Origin: Bradyrhizobium sp. SK17
GTDB taxonomy: Bacteria; Pseudomonadota; Alphaproteobacteria; Rhizobiales; Xanthobacteraceae
Assembly: GCF_002831585.1 (NCBI RefSeq)
Contig: NZ_CP025113.1
Location: 3,735,001 to 3,799,000, forward strand
DNA length: 64,000 nucleotides
Reading direction: 5' to 3'
The notes under the pieces were generated by a model that saw only the letters and a program-made list of their open reading frames with translations, did no database searches and was not told the DNA's origin. Below are positions 51,598 through 61,391 of this stretch, piece by piece (position 1 is the first letter of the stretch; every line of letters starts with the position of its first letter). Both the position numbers and the translations under genes were made by a program.

Positions 51598-52596
51598 ATG
51601 AAGCGTTTGATTGCGGTCGTGGGCGCCGCATTGGTCTGGAGCGCGCTGGCAGTGGCACCGGCATCCGCGGCCGACAAGGTCGTGCTGATGCTGAACTGGT
51701 ACGTCTATGGCGAGCACGCGCCGTTCTATTACGGCAAGGCCAAGGGCATCTACGCCGCCGAGGGTATCGACCTCGAGATCCAGGAAGGCCGCGGCTCGGC
51801 CGCGACCACACAGGCGGTGGCCGCCAAGACCGCGGATTTCGGCTATGTCGACGTGCCCACGATGATGCGCGCGGTGGTGAAGGGCGCGCCCGTAATCGCC
51901 ACCGGTGTGCTGTTGCAGACCAGTCCGATGTCGGCCATGGGCTTCGTCGACAAGAACATCAGGAAGCCGGAGGACATCAAGGGCAAGACGGTCGCGATCA
52001 CGCCGGCGGATTCGATGACGCAGATCTGGCCGCTGTTCCTGAAGAAGACCGGCCTGAAGGAAAGCGACTTCCATACCGTCGCCGGCGACGGCCAGACCAA
52101 GCTCAACGCCGTCATCAACGGCCAGGCCGATCTGCTGCTTGGCTATGTCATGGACCAGTCGATGAAGATCAAGGACGCCACCGGCAAGGACGTCTATCCG
52201 ATCAAGTTCGCCGACTACGGCATCAACATGGTATCGTCGGGCATCATCGCGAACTCGGATTATGTGAAGGCCAACGCAGATTTGGTCCGCCGCTTCATGT
52301 CGGCGACGACCAAGGCGGTGGAGGCCGCGGAGAAGGACCCGAAAGCGGCGGCGCAGTCGATCCTCGACGCCAATCCGAAGGGCGGCAAGATCGACACGCT
52401 GACCCAGGGCTTCGAATTGACGATCCCGCTCTATCGCACGCCGGAGACTAAGGACAAGCGGCCGTTCCAGGTCACCGACCAGAACATGACCGAGTCGGTC
52501 GATCTGATGGTCGAATATGGCGGCCTCGACGCCAAGGCGAAGGCCAATCCGAAGGCGTTCTACACCAACGACTATCTGCCGAAGGGTAATTCGTAA
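51598..52596 (+). CDS. ABC transporter substrate-binding protein, NMT1/THI5-like
   Basis: A 332-residue protein. The signal peptide is MKRLIAVVGAALVWSALA ending APASAA. The mature start LMLNWYVYGEHAPFYYGKAKG and DFGYVDVPTMMRAVVKGAPV belong to the NMT1/THI5 fold, which binds pyrimidines and related flat or sulfonated molecules. The ligand here is not known. GAGGGA precedes the ATG. Confidence 0.88.
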   Translation: MKRLIAVVGAALVWSALAVAPASAADKVVLMLNWYVYGEHAPFYYGKAKGIYAAEGIDLEIQEGRGSAATTQAVAAKTADFGYVDVPTMMRAVVKGAPVIATGVLLQTSPMSAMGFVDKNIRKPEDIKGKTVAITPADSMTQIWPLFLKKTGLKESDFHTVAGDGQTKLNAVINGQADLLLGYVMDQSMKIKDATGKDVYPIKFADYGINMVSSGIIANSDYVKANADLVRRFMSATTKAVEAAEKDPKAAAQSILDANPKGGKIDTLTQGFELTIPLYRTPETKDKRPFQVTDQNMTESVDLMVEYGGLDAKAKANPKAFYTNDYLPKGNS

Positions 52597-52700
52597 GCCA
52601 TGAAATCGGCGATCAGGAGTGCTGCCGAGCAGCCCGCCGCGCATCTGCGCCTGGTGTCGGACCGCGCGACCGGCACCGCCCGGGCATCAGGCTGTCGGGC

Positions 52701-53444
52701 GTGTCGAAGACCTACCGGTCGCGTGACGGCGATGTGCCGTCGCTGCGGCCGCTCGACTTCACCATCAACGACGGCGAATTCTTCGTCGTGGTCGGGCCGT
52801 CCGGCTGCGGCAAGTCCACACTGCTGAAAATGATCTCGGGCCTGCTGCCGCCGACATCAGGCGAGGTGCTGGTCGACGGCGAGCCGGTGACGAAGCCGCA
52901 CGGCAATGTCGGCATCGTGTTCCAGAACGCCTTGCTGCTGCCGTGGCGCAACATCCTCTCCAACGTGATGCTGCCGATCGACATGAAGCGGCTCGCCCGC
53001 GACAAATATCTCGATCGCGCCAAGGCGTTGTTGAAACTGGTGGGGCTCGAAGGTTTCGAGAAGAAGCTGCCCTGGCAGCTCTCCGGCGGCATGCAGCAGC
53101 GCGCCTCGATTTGCCGGGCACTGGTGCACGATCCCAAGATCATGTTGATGGACGAGCCGTTCGGCGCGCTCGACGCCATGACGCGGGAGCGGATGAATGT
53201 CGAGCTGATGCGGATCCAGCGCGAGACCGGCAAGACCGTTCTGTTGATCACGCACTCGATTCCCGAAGCCGTGTTCCTCGCCGACCGCGTGCTCGTGATG
53301 ACCGAGCGTCCCGGCGCGATCGCTGCGATCTATGACGTGCCGATGCTGCGGCCGCGCTCGCTCGAGACGATGTCCGATCCCGTCTTCACCGAACTGGTGC
53401 AGCGCATCCGCAAGCATTTCTTCACCCAGGGATCGCTGGACTGA
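52701..53444 (+). CDS. ABC transporter ATP-binding protein (5' end frameshifted)
   Basis: A 247-residue ATPase as it stands. Walker A is GPSGCGKSTLL, the Q-loop lies in VFQNALLLPW, the signature is LSGGMQQR, and Walker B is IMLMDEPFGALD. The in-frame GTG at 52701 starts inside the first beta-strand region (GVSKTYRS). About 30 further residues are encoded from an ATG at 52600 in another frame (MKSAIRSAAEQPAAHLRLV). Adding one C at 52679-52681 joins them as ATGTAPGIRLSGVSKTY. The nucleotide-binding core is complete either way. It pairs with the permease and binding protein just upstream. Confidence 0.85.
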   Translation: MSKTYRSRDGDVPSLRPLDFTINDGEFFVVVGPSGCGKSTLLKMISGLLPPTSGEVLVDGEPVTKPHGNVGIVFQNALLLPWRNILSNVMLPIDMKRLARDKYLDRAKALLKLVGLEGFEKKLPWQLSGGMQQRASICRALVHDPKIMLMDEPFGALDAMTRERMNVELMRIQRETGKTVLLITHSIPEAVFLADRVLVMTERPGAIAAIYDVPMLRPRSLETMSDPVFTELVQRIRKHFFTQGSLD

Positions 53445-53456
53445 ACCGAGCCGACG

Positions 53457-54875
53457 ATGCCGCTTCACCTCAGAGTCAAAGATATTGCCTACTTCGAACG
53501 GCCGCTGCCCTTCGCCCGGCCGTTCCGTTTCGGCGCCGTGACGGTCAACGCCGCGAGGCAGGTCTTTGTGCGGGTCGAGATCGAGGTGGAAGGCAAGGGC
53601 CGCGCCACCGGCGCCAGCGCCGAGATGCTGGCGCCGAAATGGTTCGACAAGCGGCCGCATCTGACGCCGGACCAGACGGTTGACGACCTGCGCCGCTCGC
53701 TTGCCATCGCACGCGAGCTCTATCTGGCGAGCCGGGATTTTGATACCGCGTTCGGCCTGCACGCTGCTTGCATCGGTACCCAAGTCGAGGCTTGCGCGAA
53801 ACTGGACATTCCTCCGCTTGCCGCGATTTTCGGCCCGGCTGAGATCGACAAGGCCATTCTCGACGCGCTGCTGCGCTGTGTCGGTACCAACTTCTTCGAT
53901 GGCATGGCGGCAAACATTGCAGGTATCGACGCGAGGTTATCTCCCGACCTGCGGGACGATGATGTCGCGAAGGTCCTCGTTCTGGCCAACGAATACCGCA
54001 ACCATCGGATTCCGATCCGTCATACCGTCGGCCTCGATGACAAGATCGATGGCGAGGGCGGCGTCGCCGACACCAGGGAAAACGGCGGCGCGCGCTGGTT
54101 CAAGCTCAAGCTCAACGGCGATGTAGCGCACGATGCGGCGCGACTGATCCGCATCGGCAAACAGCTCGCTTCGCTGCCATATGAGTACCACGTCACGCTG
54201 GATGCGAACGAACAGTATGCCGACATCGCCGGGCTCAACGCACTCGTCGATCGTCTCGAGCGCGACCCTGCGCTGGATCCGATCGTGGCGAAATTGCATT
54301 ATATCGAGCAACCGATGCCGCGCGACGTGACCTGGCAGTCGCCGCTCGGCGCGCTTGGCCGCCGTGATTTCATCATCGACGAAGCCGACGATAGCTACGA
54401 TGCACTGCTGGCTGCGAGGGCCCTTGGCTATAGCGGCATCTCGTCGAAGTCCTGCAAGGGGCTCTACAAGTCGATCATCAACATGACGCGCATCGCGAAG
54501 TGGAATGATGACGGTGCGGAATGCGTCATCTGCTGCGAAGACCTCACCTGTCAGGCCGGCTTGGCCGTGCAGCAGGACCTCGCGCTCGGTGCATTGATTC
54601 TGATCGGCGTCACCCATGCCGAGCGCAACGGACACCACTATGTCGACGGCTTTGCCGATACCCCGTCAGACGAGGCCGACGCCTTCCTCGCCGCGCATCC
54701 CGACCTCTACATGCGCGCCGGCGGCAAGGTCCGCCTCGCGATCCATGACGGCGATCTGCTGACCGGATCGATCGCCGCCGCCTCGGGCTTCGCCAGTTCG
54801 GTCCATCCGGACTGGTCCACCATGCAGCCGCTCAAGCGGCCAACACCACGCGTTTCGCAGGAGCAGACAGGATGA
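53457..54875 (+). CDS. Enolase-superfamily protein (mandelate racemase/muconate lactonizing group)
   Basis: A 472-residue protein. Strand-end residues of the barrel are visible: FKLKLNGD (Lys), VTLDANEQY and YIEQPM (metal Asp and Glu), IDEADDSYDALL (third acid) and ISSKSCKG (Lys). The N-terminal capping domain begins ERPLPFARPFRFG. This is longer than typical members, and I do not recognise a characterised relative, so dehydratase, epimerase or racemase activity on a sugar acid is all that can be proposed. It lies 12 bases after the ATPase gene and overlaps the next gene by four bases. Confidence 0.8.
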   Translation: MPLHLRVKDIAYFERPLPFARPFRFGAVTVNAARQVFVRVEIEVEGKGRATGASAEMLAPKWFDKRPHLTPDQTVDDLRRSLAIARELYLASRDFDTAFGLHAACIGTQVEACAKLDIPPLAAIFGPAEIDKAILDALLRCVGTNFFDGMAANIAGIDARLSPDLRDDDVAKVLVLANEYRNHRIPIRHTVGLDDKIDGEGGVADTRENGGARWFKLKLNGDVAHDAARLIRIGKQLASLPYEYHVTLDANEQYADIAGLNALVDRLERDPALDPIVAKLHYIEQPMPRDVTWQSPLGALGRRDFIIDEADDSYDALLAARALGYSGISSKSCKGLYKSIINMTRIAKWNDDGAECVICCEDLTCQAGLAVQQDLALGALILIGVTHAERNGHHYVDGFADTPSDEADAFLAAHPDLYMRAGGKVRLAIHDGDLLTGSIAAASGFASSVHPDWSTMQPLKRPTPRVSQEQTG

Positions 54876-56023
54876 CGACCAAACGCCTCGGCCTGATCAT
54901 GAACGGAATCACAGGCCGGATGGGACTCAACCAGCATCTGATCCGCTCGATCGTCGCGATCCGCGAGCAGGGCGGCGTGCTGTTGTCGAACGGCGACCGC
55001 ATCATGCCGGATCCGATCCTGGTCGGCCGCGATGCCGAGAAGGTCGCCGGCCTCGCCAAGCGCTACAACATCGAGCGGCACACCACCGATCTCGATCGCG
55101 CGCTGGCCGACAAGGACGACACCGTGTTCTTCGATGCCGCGACGACGCAGGCGCGGCCCTCGCTGCTGACTAAGGCGATCAATGCCGGCAAGCATGTCTA
55201 TTGCGAGAAGCCGATCGCGACCAATCTGGAAGAAGCCGTGGCGGTCGTGAAGCTCGCCAATGCCAAGGGTCTCAAGCACGGCACGGTGCAGGACAAACTG
55301 TTCCTGCCCGGCCTGAAGAAGCTCGCCTTCCTGCGCGACTCCGGCTTCTTCGGCCGCATGCTCTCGGTGCGCGGCGAGTTCGGCTACTGGGTGTTCGAGG
55401 GCGGCTGGCAGGAAGCGCAGCGGCCGTCATGGAACTACCGCGCCGAGGACGGCGGCGGCATCATTCTGGATATGGTCTGCCACTGGCGCTACGTGCTCGA
55501 CAATCTGTTCGGCGAGGTCGAGAGCGTGGTCTGCATCGGCAACACCGACATCCCCGAGCGTTATGACGAGAAGGGCAAGAAATACCAGGCGACCGCCGAC
55601 GATTCCGCCTACGCCACCTTCAGGCTGAAGGGTGGCGTGATCGCTCATATCAACATGAGCTGGGTGACGCGGGTCTACCGCGACGACCTCGTCACCTTCC
55701 AGGTCGACGGCACCCATGGCTCGGCCGTTGCGGGCCTGACCGACTGCATGATCCAGGCGCGCCAGGCGACGCCGCGGCCGGTGTGGAATCCCGACGAGAA
55801 GCGCATGCACGATTTCTATGCCGACTGGCAGAAGCTCCCGGAGAACGTCGTCTACGACAACGGCTTCAAGGAGCAGTGGGAGATGTTCATCCGCCATGTC
55901 TGCGAGGATGCGCCGTATAAATACACCCTGCTCGAAGGCGCCAAGGGCGTGCAGCTTGCCGAATGCGCGCTGAAGAGCTGGAAGGAGCGGCGCTGGATCG
56001 ACGTCGCCCCGATCGTCGTCTGA
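54872..56023 (+). CDS. Gfo/Idh/MocA-family oxidoreductase
   Basis: A 383-residue NAD(P)-dependent sugar or inositol dehydrogenase-like protein. The N-terminal Rossmann domain is followed by the conserved HVYCEKPIATNLEEA (EKP motif with catalytic Lys). The C-terminal part has GGGIILDMVCHWRYV, where the family has its Asp/His active-site pair. It overlaps the enolase-like gene by ATGA. A keto or aldehyde intermediate of a polyol or sugar is the expected substrate. Confidence 0.88.
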   Translation: MTTKRLGLIMNGITGRMGLNQHLIRSIVAIREQGGVLLSNGDRIMPDPILVGRDAEKVAGLAKRYNIERHTTDLDRALADKDDTVFFDAATTQARPSLLTKAINAGKHVYCEKPIATNLEEAVAVVKLANAKGLKHGTVQDKLFLPGLKKLAFLRDSGFFGRMLSVRGEFGYWVFEGGWQEAQRPSWNYRAEDGGGIILDMVCHWRYVLDNLFGEVESVVCIGNTDIPERYDEKGKKYQATADDSAYATFRLKGGVIAHINMSWVTRVYRDDLVTFQVDGTHGSAVAGLTDCMIQARQATPRPVWNPDEKRMHDFYADWQKLPENVVYDNGFKEQWEMFIRHVCEDAPYKYTLLEGAKGVQLAECALKSWKERRWIDVAPIVV

Positions 56024-56037
56024 GAAGGACCGATGTC

Positions 56038-57231
56038 ATGAACAAGCCAGTCCTGCCGATGTCGTCCCTGTCCTTGAAGCTGCCGACCGCCGATGGCGCT
56101 CTCGAGACTTATCGCCTGGCGGCGTCGCGGACCTTTCCGGCGAAGCTCGACGGCTCGCTGAACCGTGTCGCGTTCTCGGCCGCGCATGTGGTCGCCGATC
56201 CCCGCGCCGACGTCGATCCCTGGCTGACGGCCGCGATCGATTGGGACAGGACGATCGCGTTCCGCGAGCACATCTGGGACCTCGGCCTCGGCGTCGCCGA
56301 GGCGATGGACACCGCGCAGCGCGGCATGGGGCTGGACTGGGCGACGTCGTTGGAACTGATCCAACGCTCGGTGAAGGCGGCGAAAGCCAGGGACAATGCG
56401 CTGGTGTTCTCCGGTGCCGGCACCGATCATCTGGCGGTGGAAGACGCAAGGTCGATCGACGGCGTCATTCGTGCCTATGAGCAGCAGGTCGCGGCCGTGG
56501 AGAAGGCCGGCGGCCGCATCATCCTGATGGCCTCGCGCGCGCTGGCCAATCTCGGCAAGACCGCGGACGACTATGCGAAGGTCTATGACCGGGTGCTGTC
56601 GCAGGTCCGCGAGCCCGTGATCATCCACTGGCTCGGCGACATGTTTGATCCGGCGCTGTCGGGCTATTGGGGCACGGCCGATCTCGACAAGGCGATGGAT
56701 ACGGCGGTTGCGATCATCAACGCCAACGCCGCCAAGGTCGATGGTGTCAAGGTTTCGCTGCTCGACAAGCAGCGCGAGATCGACATGCGGCGGCGGCTCG
56801 ACCCGCGGGTCAAGATGTATACCGGCGACGATTTCAACTACGCCGAACTGATCGCCGGCGACGACCAGGGATTTTCGCACGCGCTGCTCGGCATATTCGA
56901 TGCGATCGCGCCCGCGGCCTCCTATGCGCTGTCGCGGCTGGCGGCGGGCGACGAGGCCGGATTCCATGATGTGCTCGGCCCGACGGTGCCGCTGTCGCGC
57001 CACATCTTCAAGGCACCGACCAGGTTCTACAAGACCGGCATCGTGCTCATGGCCTATCTCAACGGCCACCAGGATCATTTCACGATGGTCGGCGGACAGG
57101 AGAGCACGCGCTCGACCCTGCATCTCGGCGAACTGTTCCGGCTCGCCGACCAGGCGGGACTGCTCGCCAATCCGGAAGCCGCGACGCGCCGGATGACGAC
57201 GATCCTGGCGACGCGTGGCATCGAAGCCTGA
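56038..57231 (+). CDS. DUF993 protein (dihydrodipicolinate-synthase-like barrel)
   Basis: A 397-residue protein of the DUF993 family, distantly related to DapA-type aldolases. GAGTDHLAVED, RIILMASRAL, VIIHWLGDMFDPALSGYWG, VDGVKVSLLD with a Lys in the Schiff-base position, and MYTGDDFNYAELI are visible barrel strands. It could cleave or condense a keto acid, but no characterised member is known to me. AAGGA precedes the ATG at 56038, 14 bases after the dehydrogenase gene. Confidence 0.8.
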   Translation: MNKPVLPMSSLSLKLPTADGALETYRLAASRTFPAKLDGSLNRVAFSAAHVVADPRADVDPWLTAAIDWDRTIAFREHIWDLGLGVAEAMDTAQRGMGLDWATSLELIQRSVKAAKARDNALVFSGAGTDHLAVEDARSIDGVIRAYEQQVAAVEKAGGRIILMASRALANLGKTADDYAKVYDRVLSQVREPVIIHWLGDMFDPALSGYWGTADLDKAMDTAVAIINANAAKVDGVKVSLLDKQREIDMRRRLDPRVKMYTGDDFNYAELIAGDDQGFSHALLGIFDAIAPAASYALSRLAAGDEAGFHDVLGPTVPLSRHIFKAPTRFYKTGIVLMAYLNGHQDHFTMVGGQESTRSTLHLGELFRLADQAGLLANPEAATRRMTTILATRGIEA

Positions 57232-58094
57232 TGCGCGACTTCTCCAATGATCACCGTTGGCTGTCGCTGAATACGGCGACCGTCCGCAAGCAGGGTGATC
57301 TCACAGCCATCATCGAGGCCTGCGCCCGTCACGGCATCCGCGCCATCGATCCCTGGCGCGACCAGGTCGCGGCCGTCGGCCTCGACCGTGCCGTGCGCGC
57401 GGTCAAGGACGCCGGGCTCGATCTCTCCGGCTATTGCCGCGGCGGCATGTTCACGGCCGACGACGCACATCGTGGCGAGGCGCGCGACGACAACCGCCGC
57501 GCCGTCGACGAGGCCGTTGCGCTCGGTGCCTCCTGCATTGTGCTTGTGGTCGGCGGCCTGCCGCACTATTCCCGGCCGGGCAGCACACCCTCGAAGGACA
57601 TCGCCGCTGCGCGCAATCAGGTGCATGACGGCATCGCCGAGATGCTCGACTACGCGAAGCAGGCAAAATTGCCGCTCGCGATCGAGCCGCTGCATCCGGC
57701 CTACGCCGCCGACCGCGCCTGCGTGAACACCACGAAGCACGCGCTCGACATCTGCGACGCGCTCGATCCCGGCCGCACCGGCGCGATCGGCGTTGCGCTC
57801 GACGTCTATCACATCTGGTGGGACCCGGAGCTGATGGGCCAGATCGCGCGCGCCGGCAAGGATCGCCTGCTCGCGTTCCATGTCTGCGACTGGCTGGTGC
57901 CGACCAAGGACATCCTCAACGACCGCGGCATGATGGGTGACGGCGTCATCGATATCAGATCGGTGCGCGCGATGGTCGAGGCACAGGGCTTCGCCGGCTA
58001 TTCGGAGATCGAGATCTTCTCGAATGACTGGTGGAGCAGGCCGCTGGATGAGGTGCTCGGGATCTGCATCGCGCGGCATCGGACGGTGGTCTGA
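57231..58094 (+). CDS. Sugar phosphate isomerase/epimerase (AP-endonuclease-2-like TIM barrel)
   Basis: A 287-residue xylose-isomerase-like barrel. Metal ligands are expected in LAIEPLHPAYAADR (Glu), ALDVYHIWWDPEL (Asp, His), FHVCDW (His) and YSEIEIFS (Glu), all visible. Its ATG shares a base with the previous stop, so it is the last gene of the operon. It would interconvert ketose and aldose forms or epimerise an intermediate; inosose-type substrates are one possibility. Confidence 0.85.
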   Translation: MRDFSNDHRWLSLNTATVRKQGDLTAIIEACARHGIRAIDPWRDQVAAVGLDRAVRAVKDAGLDLSGYCRGGMFTADDAHRGEARDDNRRAVDEAVALGASCIVLVVGGLPHYSRPGSTPSKDIAAARNQVHDGIAEMLDYAKQAKLPLAIEPLHPAYAADRACVNTTKHALDICDALDPGRTGAIGVALDVYHIWWDPELMGQIARAGKDRLLAFHVCDWLVPTKDILNDRGMMGDGVIDIRSVRAMVEAQGFAGYSEIEIFSNDWWSRPLDEVLGICIARHRTVV

Positions 58095-58206
58095 CCGGAT
58101 GGCCAGTTCGGTGGACAAGGCGAAGTCTGCCCGCTATTCGGGATGTTGTGGGTGTGAACGGCGCTCGGGCCGTTGAAATCCGCGGTCCGGACCTTCGGAG
58201 CACGAC

Positions 58207-59352
58207 ATGCGCTTGAGCCATTGCCATAATTTCCATGACTTCCGCGAACTGGCAAGGCGGCGGCTTCCGGGGCCGATCTTCGACTATATTGACGGCGGGG
58301 CGGACGACGAGGCGACGTTGCGCCAGAACACCGCGAGCTTCGAGCGCTGCGATCTGGTGCCGAATATCCTGCGCGGCGTCGCGAACGTCGATCTCTCGGT
58401 CACCGTGATGGGCCAGAAGCTGGCGACGCCGTTCTATTGTTCGCCGACCGCGTTGCAGCGCCTGTTTCACCATGATGGCGAACGGGCCGTTGCTGCGGCC
58501 GCGGCGAAGTATGGCACGATGTTTGGCGTGTCCTCGCTCGGTACCGTGAGCCTGGAGGAATTGCGCAAGGCGTATGATACGCCGCAGGTCTATCAGTTCT
58601 ATTTTCACCGCGACCGCGGCCTGAATACGGCGATGATGCAGCGCGCCAAGCAAGCTGGCGTCAATGTGATGATGTTGACGGTCGATAGCATCACCGGCGG
58701 TAACCGCGAGCGCGACCTGCGCACCGGGTTTTCGATTCCGTTCCGGCTCACGCTCGGCGGCATGCTGCAATTCGCGATCAAGCCGGTTTGGGCCGTCAAC
58801 TATGTCACCCATGAGAGCTTCAAGCTGCCGCAGCTCGACGAGCATGTCGATATGAGCGGCGGCGCCATGTCGATCGGGCGCTATTTCACGGAGATGCTCG
58901 ACCCCGCCATGACATGGGACGACGTCGCCAAAATGGTCCGGGAGTGGAACGGCCAGTTCTGCCTGAAGGGCGTCATGTCGGTCGATGATGCCAAGCGCGC
59001 CGTCGAGATCGGCTGCACCGGCATCATCCTGTCCAACCATGGCGGCCGGCAGCTCGACGGGTCGCGGGCCGCATTCGATCAGCTCGCCGAGATCGTCGAT
59101 GCCGTGGGCGACCGGATCGACGTGATGATGGACGGCGGCATCAAGCGCGGCAGCCACGTGCTGAAAGCACTGTCGCTCGGTGCCAAGGCCGTCGGCCTCG
59201 GACGCTTTTATCTCTACCCGCTGGCATCGGCCGGCCAGGCCGGGGTCGAGCGGGCGCTTGGTCTGTTGCAGACGGAGCTGGTGCGCGATATGCGGCTGAT
59301 GGGGTGTTCATCGATCAGCCAGCTCTCCCGCGCGAACTTGCGGTTCAGATAG
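58207..59352 (+). CDS. FMN-dependent alpha-hydroxy acid oxidase/dehydrogenase
   Basis: A 381-residue flavoprotein of the L-lactate dehydrogenase/glycolate oxidase family. The active-site parts are IFDYIDGGADDE (Tyr), QFYFHRDR, LTVDS, and LSNHGGRQLDGS with the catalytic His and Arg, then MDGGIKRGSHVLKALSLGA for the FMN phosphate. The substrate is probably a small L-2-hydroxy acid. It is separated from the operon above by about 110 bases, so it may be a separate unit. Confidence 0.88.
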   Translation: MRLSHCHNFHDFRELARRRLPGPIFDYIDGGADDEATLRQNTASFERCDLVPNILRGVANVDLSVTVMGQKLATPFYCSPTALQRLFHHDGERAVAAAAAKYGTMFGVSSLGTVSLEELRKAYDTPQVYQFYFHRDRGLNTAMMQRAKQAGVNVMMLTVDSITGGNRERDLRTGFSIPFRLTLGGMLQFAIKPVWAVNYVTHESFKLPQLDEHVDMSGGAMSIGRYFTEMLDPAMTWDDVAKMVREWNGQFCLKGVMSVDDAKRAVEIGCTGIILSNHGGRQLDGSRAAFDQLAEIVDAVGDRIDVMMDGGIKRGSHVLKALSLGAKAVGLGRFYLYPLASAGQAGVERALGLLQTELVRDMRLMGCSSISQLSRANLRFR

Positions 59353-59362
59353 CCGCCTCGCG

Positions 59363-60577
59363 TCACGACAGGTCCTGCGTCAGCGCCGCGGCGATCTGCT
59401 CCAGTGCCCAATCGACCTGATCCTGCGTGATCACCAGCGGCGGAGCGATCCGGATGGTGTGGTCGTGGGTGTCCTTGGCGAGGATGCCGTGCTCCCGCAG
59501 CACCTCGCAATGGCGGCGCGCGGGACCAGCCTCGGGGTGAAGCTCGACCGCGAGCATCAGCCCGCGGCCACGCACCTCGCGAACCATGTTGGCACGGATG
59601 CTGCGCAAGCCGTCGAGGAAGCGGCCGCCTTGCACGGCCGCGTTCTCGATCATGCCTTCGTCGACCAGCACGCGCAGCGCCGCGCGCGCGACCGCGCAGG
59701 CGAGCGGATTGCCGCCGAAGGTCGAGCCGTGCTGGCCGGGCTTCAGCGTGCCCAGCACCTCGGTGTTGGAGAGCACCGCCGAGACCGGATAGAAGCCGCC
59801 GGACAGCGCCTTGCCGAGCAGCGTGACGTCGGCCTCGATGCCCTCGTGCTGCTCCGCCAGCAACTTGCCGGTGCGGCCGAGCCCGGTCTGGATCTCGTCG
59901 AGCACCAGCATGATGTTGTTGCGCGTGCAGAGCGCGCGGACCTCGGCGAAATAGCCCGCGGGCGGAATGATGACGCCGGCCTCGCCCTGGATCGGCTCGA
60001 CCAGGAAGGCAACCGTGTTCGGCGTGATCGCTGCCTCCAGTGCCCTGGCGTCGCCGAACGGGATGATCCTGAAGCCCGGCGCGAACGGCCCGAAATGCGC
60101 GCGGCTCGCTGGATCAGTGCTGAAGCCGACGATCGCAAGCGTGCGGCCATGGAAATTGTCGGCGCAGACGATGATTTCGGCTTCGCCGTCGGATACGCCC
60201 TTGACCTCGTAGCCCCATTTGCGCACCGCCTTGATCGCGCTCTCCACTGCCTCCGCGCCGCTGTTCATCGGCAGCACCTTGTGGGAGCCGGTCAGATCGG
60301 CGAGTTCTTCGTAGAACAAGGCGAGCTGGTCGTTGTGGAAGGCCCGCGAGGTCAGCGTCAGCCGGCCTGCCTGTTCCATCATGGCGGCGAGGATCTTTGG
60401 ATGGCAGTGGCCCTGATTGACCGCCGAATAAGCCGACAGGCAATCGAGGTAACGCCTGCCGTCGGTATCCCAAACCCAGACGCCTTCGCCGCGCGTCAGC
60501 ACGACGCCGAGCGGCGCGTAGTTCTGGGCGCCAAACCGCGCTTCCCTTGCGATGAGATCGGTGACTGGCGGACGCAT
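59363..60577 (-). CDS. rocD: Ornithine--oxo-acid transaminase
   Basis: A 404-residue class III PLP aminotransferase. [20 protein letters not shown] sequence, [18 protein letters not shown] (cofactor Asp) and [15 protein letters not shown] (Schiff-base Lys) are visible. [16 protein letters not shown] near the N-terminus is distinctive for ornithine aminotransferases among this class. It converts ornithine and 2-oxoglutarate to glutamate semialdehyde and glutamate. The start at 60577 (MRPPVTDL) has GGAG upstream. Its stop nearly touches the convergent oxidase gene. No arginase or Lrp gene is adjacent. Confidence 0.88.
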   Translation of the reverse strand: MRPPVTDLIAREARFGAQNYAPLGVVLTRGEGVWVWDTDGRRYLDCLSAYSAVNQGHCHPKILAAMMEQAGRLTLTSRAFHNDQLALFYEELADLTGSHKVLPMNSGAEAVESAIKAVRKWGYEVKGVSDGEAEIIVCADNFHGRTLAIVGFSTDPASRAHFGPFAPGFRIIPFGDARALEAAITPNTVAFLVEPIQGEAGVIIPPAGYFAEVRALCTRNNIMLVLDEIQTGLGRTGKLLAEQHEGIEADVTLLGKALSGGFYPVSAVLSNTEVLGTLKPGQHGSTFGGNPLACAVARAALRVLVDEGMIENAAVQGGRFLDGLRSIRANMVREVRGRGLMLAVELHPEAGPARRHCEVLREHGILAKDTHDHTIRIAPPLVITQDQVDWALEQIAAALTQDLS

Positions 60578-60712
60578 GTTTCGCCACTCCGGCAGCGCGA
60601 CGCCAAGGAGGCGTCGTCCGGCTTGCATGATAGCTGATTTAGGGATCGCGCGACGCGGCTTAAAGATCGGCTGGGCACCAAATTCGGTTGGGCCTGCCGG
60701 TGCCGGCGTAGG

Positions 60713-61387
60713 TCAATCCTGATTGCGGTGCGCGATCTCGAGCGTGACGAGCCGCGCCAGCAGCGTCGCGGGATAGAGCTGGCCGAAGATCGCTTCGACA
60801 TTGCACAGGCTGCGCGCGATCGGATGCAGTGGCGCGACATCGCCATAGCCCGTGGTGGTCATCGTCGCGAAGGAGAAATAGATCAACTGGCTTGCCAGCG
60901 TCGGGCTGTCTTCGACCTTCATGCCGGAAAACGCGGTCGGAACCAGCGTGCCGATGAAGGTGTAGAGGGCGGAGAAGATCACCGCGACCGTGAGATAGAG
61001 CAGGACCGCGCCGATCACCCGGTGGTAGGTGACGCGGCCCGGCGCGAAGATCGCGCGCGCGACCGTCACCGCCATCGTGATGCCGACCAGCAACCAGGAA
61101 CCGGCGAACAGGTTGAGGTCGAGGATCGACGGCGAGCGCAGCCGGAGGATCGCGCCGGTCACGATCATCGATAGCGCAACCAGCATGGTGACGACGGCGA
61201 TCGCGCTGCCCGACATCACGAACACGCCGCCGACCAGGAAGATCGCGAGCAGCAGCTCGAACACCTGGAATTCGAACAGCCCCAGCGCCTGTAGCGGCGC
61301 TACCACGAACATCATGACGAGCAGCAGCACGGTCAGCACCGTCAGCAGCGAATCGCCCCAGCGCTCGCGCAATTGCTCTGTCGTCAT
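60713..61387 (-). CDS. Potassium channel family protein (ion channel 2)
   Basis: A 224-residue membrane protein with about six hydrophobic segments. The selectivity filter is MTTTGYGDVAP, with pore-helix sequence LIYFSFAT before it. No RCK domain follows the pore. It starts four bases after the P450 stop, so the two genes share a transcript. The start at 61387 is used; upstream frame lies within the P450 gene. Confidence 0.85.
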   Translation of the reverse strand: MTTEQLRERWGDSLLTVLTVLLLVMMFVVAPLQALGLFEFQVFELLLAIFLVGGVFVMSGSAIAVVTMLVALSMIVTGAILRLRSPSILDLNLFAGSWLLVGITMAVTVARAIFAPGRVTYHRVIGAVLLYLTVAVIFSALYTFIGTLVPTAFSGMKVEDSPTLASQLIYFSFATMTTTGYGDVAPLHPIARSLCNVEAIFGQLYPATLLARLVTLEIAHRNQD

Positions 61388-61391
61388 CGGA

